From the NCBI RefSeq assembly GCF_004682045.1, contig NZ_QUZT01000067.1, positions 1-35,811 of the forward strand: DNA of 35,811 bases, in the 5' to 3' direction. The notes under the pieces are model-generated. The model saw only the letters and a list, made by a program, of their open reading frames with translations, had not been told where the DNA came from and ran no database searches. Source of the stretch: Pseudomonas nabeulensis. GTDB lineage: Bacteria; Pseudomonadota; Gammaproteobacteria; Pseudomonadales; Pseudomonadaceae. Positions 32,922 through 35,811 of this stretch are shown here, in pieces. The first letter of the stretch is position 1. Each line of letters opens with the position of its first letter. Made by a program: the position numbers and the translations under genes.

Positions 32922-33878
32922 ATGAAGAACGTCGTTACCGCTCCTCAGTCAACAGAGCAGCTGCGCTCGGTGGCGTTGCTCCGCGCGCTGGCACCTGACG
33001 AGGGATACAACCTGACGGCGCTGCCCGACGTGCGCATCCTGCGCTCGGATCACGCCTTGGCACGCACCCCCGTGTTGTACGACCCCGGCATCGTGATCGT
33101 TTGCCAGGGACGAAAGCGGGGCTACTTCGGGCGCCAGGTCTACCTGTACGATGAGCAGCACTATCTGGCGGTCGCGGTGCCAGTGCCTTTCACGATGGAA
33201 ACCGACGCAACGCCAGAGCGCCCGCTGTTGGCGCTTTACCTGCACCTGGACTTTCAGGTCGCGGCGGAACTGATCGTCCAGATCGGCCAGCATCCATCAT
33301 CGGTACAGGAAGACGTGCCGCAGAGCATGATGTCCAGTCCGATGGATGCCGCGATGCAGACTTCCGTGTTGCGCTTCCTTGAAGCGATCAGCCGGCCGCT
33401 CGATGCTGCGATCCTCGGCCCGGCACTGGTGCGGGAGCTGTACTTCCGCGTGCTCACCGGAGCACAGGGCAGTGCGATGCGTGCAGCTTTGGCAATGCAA
33501 GGCCAGTTCGGAAAAATTGGCAAGGCACTGCGCTATATCCACGCTAGCTATGCGCAGCCGATTGATCTGCCCAAGTTGGCTCATGAAGCCGGCATGAGCG
33601 TGCCGACGTTCCACAGCCACTTCAAGGCCATTACACGCACCTCGCCGATGCAATATCTGAAATCGACACGTTTGCACCAGGCGCGCCTGGTGATGGTGCG
33701 TCAGGGGATGACGGCCGAAACGGCGTGTCACGCCGTGGGCTATACGAGCCCCTCGCAGTTCAACAGGGAGTTCAAACGCCTCTTCGGATTGACTCCTGTG
33801 TCCGAGGCAAAGCGGATGAGACAGAGCTTTGCCATACCGCCTGCATTTGCTAAAGCGGAGTACGTTTCGTCGCATTGA
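32922..33878 (+). CDS. AraC-family regulator with AraC_N domain
   Basis: A 318-residue regulator. The AraC_N sensor domain (about 25-185: TPVLYDPGIVIVCQGRKRGY, LYDEQHYLAVAVPVPFTMET) is followed by paired HTH motifs (IDLPKLAHEAGMSVPTFHSH, ETACHAVGYTSPSQFNREFK). The subfamily is usually adjacent to an oxidoreductase that it controls; here that is the divergent SDR. The gene ends 45 bp before the second relaxase copy. Confidence 0.92.
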   Translation: MKNVVTAPQSTEQLRSVALLRALAPDEGYNLTALPDVRILRSDHALARTPVLYDPGIVIVCQGRKRGYFGRQVYLYDEQHYLAVAVPVPFTMETDATPERPLLALYLHLDFQVAAELIVQIGQHPSSVQEDVPQSMMSSPMDAAMQTSVLRFLEAISRPLDAAILGPALVRELYFRVLTGAQGSAMRAALAMQGQFGKIGKALRYIHASYAQPIDLPKLAHEAGMSVPTFHSHFKAITRTSPMQYLKSTRLHQARLVMVRQGMTAETACHAVGYTSPSQFNREFKRLFGLTPVSEAKRMRQSFAIPPAFAKAEYVSSH

Positions 33879-33879
33879 T

Positions 33880-34424
33880 CTGGCCTGTGCTGTGCCGCAC
33901 AGCGCCTGGGCGGCGTGGCCGTAGAATTGAAATCGCACCTGCCCATCGAGCGGCAGGCTCGCGTCATCGGCGCGACCTGGCTGGATCAGCAGTTGATCGG
34001 CGGCGGCATGAGGCTGGGCGACCTGGGCTTTGGCGGCGAGGCCAAGGACGTTTTGCAACAGCGCGCTGACTTCCTGGCCGAACAGGGGCTGGCCGAGCGG
34101 CGGGGACAGCGTGTGATCCTCGCCCGGAACCTGTTAGGCACGCTGCGCAATCGGGAACTGGCGCAGGCCGCCAGGGACATTGCCGCCGACACCGGACTGG
34201 AGCATCGGCCCGTCACCGACGGGCAGCGCGTGGTCGGAATCTACCGACGCAGCGTCATGCTCGCCAGCGGTCGTTACGCCATGCTCGATGACGGCATGGG
34301 ATTCAGCCTGGTGCCGTGGCGGCCGGTGATCGAACAACGCTTGGAGCAGCAGATCGCCGCGACAGTGCGCGGCGGCGGGGTGTCATGGGAGATTGGGTTG
34401 CAACGCGGGCCTACAGTTGGCTGA
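33880..34424 (+). pseudogene. Second relaxase (DUF3363) C-terminal fragment, direct repeat copy 2
   Basis: From about 33895 the plus strand encodes AQRLGGVAVELKSHLPIERQ and continues as the last ~165 residues of a DUF3363 relaxase to TGA at 34422-34424. It is about 90% identical in protein to the intact relaxase's end, with the changes scattered. There is no start or catalytic domain, so it cannot act as a relaxase. It retains AQRLGGVAV before ELKSH, which the intact gene lacks, so it comes from a different relaxase allele. The final codons overlap the quinone-reductase stop on the other strand. Confidence 0.88.
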
Positions 34425-35211
34425 TCTCGGCTTGTACAGCAGTATCAGCCACCTCGGCATGGCGAACGAACGGACTGTAGACCGGTGCATCCGGCTTCAA
34501 GGCCTGTCCGTCAGTGAAATCCTCATTTCGATTGAATGGAACCGAAGGCCAATCTGTCCAGCGGGCCAGCTTTGCCTGATATTCAAGGGACTGTTGTGTT
34601 AATTGATCCCGTTGGCGTTTTTCGTCGTCTGCAACCAGTCCTCCCCGAACGCCATAGATTAAATGCGGCTCAAGGACGTCAAAGCCGACGTAATGCAGCG
34701 AGTACATCAATGGCCACAGCATCAAACGCATGTCGCCGTCACGTCCATTCGGCGCGCAGGCTTGCATCGACGCACCGGCGGTGGAAACGAGCAGTGCTTT
34801 TTTCCCTCGCATCGAGCCATCTTCATGTCGCATATCACTTTTGTACAAGCCGCCGTAGACGAGGACACGATCCAACCATCCCTTGAGGATTGCAGGCGCA
34901 CCGAACCACCAGAAAGGGAAATGGATGACCACGGCATCGGCTCGTGAAAGCAGACTGATATGACGCTCGACTGTGCTGGGCAACTTCTTCATGTGCCAGT
35001 GATGGCGTTGCTCCTGCATAGCATCGAACTTGTCCACATCCTTTCTGGCAGAGTAGTGCCAATCGGCCTCGCGGGGGTCGAAGTCTTCACCATATAGATT
35101 GATCAAGGTGGCCTCATGGCCTAGATCAAGCAACGTTTGGCGCGTTTTCTCGGCAAGATGGGCATTGAAGGATTGCTTCTCTGGATGTGCTAGAACGATC
35201 AGTACATGCAT
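34411..35211 (-). CDS. NAD(P)H-dependent quinone reductase (flavodoxin-like, KefF/MdaB type)
   Basis: A 266-residue flavoprotein of the Flavodoxin_2 family: VLIVLAHPEKQSFNAHLAEK (FMN/FAD phosphate loop), FPFWWFGAPAILKGWLDRVL (isoalloxazine contact) and STAGASMQACAPNG. It would reduce quinones or other electrophiles with two electrons. The start at 35211 has AAGGAG 9 nt upstream; in-frame ATGs further out would read through this site. It is divergent from an HxlR regulator, the same pairing as in quinone-stress operons. Confidence 0.9.
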   Translation of the reverse strand: MHVLIVLAHPEKQSFNAHLAEKTRQTLLDLGHEATLINLYGEDFDPREADWHYSARKDVDKFDAMQEQRHHWHMKKLPSTVERHISLLSRADAVVIHFPFWWFGAPAILKGWLDRVLVYGGLYKSDMRHEDGSMRGKKALLVSTAGASMQACAPNGRDGDMRLMLWPLMYSLHYVGFDVLEPHLIYGVRGGLVADDEKRQRDQLTQQSLEYQAKLARWTDWPSVPFNRNEDFTDGQALKPDAPVYSPFVRHAEVADTAVQAEISQL

Positions 35212-35290
35212 GGCGGGGCTCCTTATGAACATGCCGCGATGCTGTACTTGAACGTTCCTTCTGACAATTACGCACTTTGAGGTAACCACG
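35212..35290. promoter_or_regulatory. Divergent promoter region, quinone reductase/HxlR
   Basis: A 79-bp spacer containing the palindrome GAACGTTC (35250-35257), which could be part of the HxlR operator. The symmetry is short, so this is tentative. Confidence 0.35.
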
Positions 35291-35662
35291 ATGGCTTTTC
35301 CGGGCGATGTCTATGCGAGCAACTGCTCGGCGCGCGATGCGCTTGCATTGATCTCGGGGAAATGGGTGATGTTGATCCTGCCAGCGCTTGCTCCTCGGCC
35401 CATGCGAAACGGGGAGTTGCTTCGGCGCATTGAAGGCATTTCACAGAAGGTGTTGACCCAGACACTCAGGCAATTAGAACGTAATGGCCTGATCGAGCGA
35501 ATGGAGGTGGCGGCGAAACCAGCCCATGTCGAGTATCGGCTGACCGCTGTAGCCTGCTCTTTGGTCGACACTCTGGCTGCACTTGATCGGTGGGCAGAAC
35601 ACCATTTTCCAGAGCTGGACGCAGCGCGGGAGCGCTATGACGACGTGCATTCGGCGGAGTAG
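35291..35662 (+). CDS. HxlR-family transcriptional regulator
   Basis: A 123-residue winged-HTH regulator: DALALISGKWVMLILPALAP, RNGELLRRIEGISQKVLTQT, LRQLERNGLIERMEV and EYRLTAVACSLVDTLAALDR. Cys12 (SNCSARD) is at the position of the redox-sensing N-terminal Cys of YodB/QorR/HypR relatives. With a divergent quinone reductase, a thiol-based electrophile or quinone sensor repressing that gene is the natural model; the mechanism is inferred from the family. Confidence 0.92.
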   Translation: MAFPGDVYASNCSARDALALISGKWVMLILPALAPRPMRNGELLRRIEGISQKVLTQTLRQLERNGLIERMEVAAKPAHVEYRLTAVACSLVDTLAALDRWAEHHFPELDAARERYDDVHSAE

Positions 35663-35811
35663 CCATTGCGTCAGTGCTGACAACGCGGGCGGTTCGCGCT
35701 GGGAGCCGAACCTGTGCAGTAGGAACGTCCATCTCTTGCAAAAACAGCAGCTTGTCTTCGGATCAGGACGTGCGCCCAGCACCGATTGGCAAGCCCAGTT
35801 AGAACGGAAAC
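35663..35811. other. Window edge, unassigned
   Basis: No gene is supported. An open frame runs off the right edge on the plus strand (QKQQLVFGSGRAPSTDWQAQ) but is too short to identify. Confidence 0.3.

Noticed and set aside
31377..34408. Simple tandem duplication of the relaxase 3' end
   Set aside because: The copies differ at about 10% of residues, and copy 2 retains residues before ELKSH that copy 1 lacks, so an import from a related element is more likely than recent local duplication.

Overview
The window is GC-rich proteobacterial DNA, most likely from a beta- or gammaproteobacterium such as a Burkholderiales or Pseudomonas-type host. I infer this from the TonB-dependent receptor, the many LysR/AraC/IclR/MerR regulators, and the right-hand third, which carries the replication, partition and mobilisation genes of a Tn4371-like integrative and conjugative element (ICE). 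I recognised no tRNA, rRNA, CRISPR array, integrase or intact transposase. The species cannot be fixed from sequence alone.

Positions 1-9,720 are a patchwork of small regulator-plus-transporter or detoxification modules. They are: a DHA2 MFS pump divergent from an XRE/MmyB-type regulator; an MFS pump and alpha/beta hydrolase operon divergent from a MerR regulator, with a classic 19-bp-spacer MerR promoter; a wrecked cluster of GST, MFS, DJ-1/PfpI and LysR fragments; and an AraC, EamA exporter and internally deleted HemB series. Positions 9,900-13,043 hold an IclR-regulated MFS transporter and a LysR regulator.

Positions 13,100-23,500 look like a metal-homeostasis island. An AmiC-like zinc amidase lies behind a Zur-like operator and is followed by a thioredoxin-reductase-like flavoprotein. 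Next come a three-gene ABC-2/DUF3526 transporter operon and a divergent TonB receptor, with a Fur/Zur-type palindrome between them. The receptor is followed by a Y4yA/SbnH-like PLP decarboxylase and an ornithine-cyclodeaminase/SbnB-like enzyme. The last enzyme is cut off and fused in frame to the ICE protein DUF736, so any metallophore biosynthesis operon is truncated at the ICE boundary.

Positions 23,500-31,874 are the ICE core: DUF736, XRE, DUF2958, DUF2285 (with an amber stop), AlpA-type HTH, RepA, three 17-bp iterons, ParA, a small RHH-like partner, DUF2840, TraF, a candidate oriT and a DUF3363 relaxase. Several of these carry lesions: TraF lacks its anchor and catalytic Ser region, ParA appears to have lost its stop, and the relaxase seems to lack a short internal segment. 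Downstream, an SDR/AraC pair sits between two directly repeated, roughly 90%-identical relaxase 3' ends, followed by a quinone reductase/HxlR pair.

The dominant theme is mosaic assembly. Regulator-effector modules are stitched together, and many genes have been shortened by internal deletions or cut at joints. The most notable joint puts an ICE gene downstream of a metal-regulated operon.
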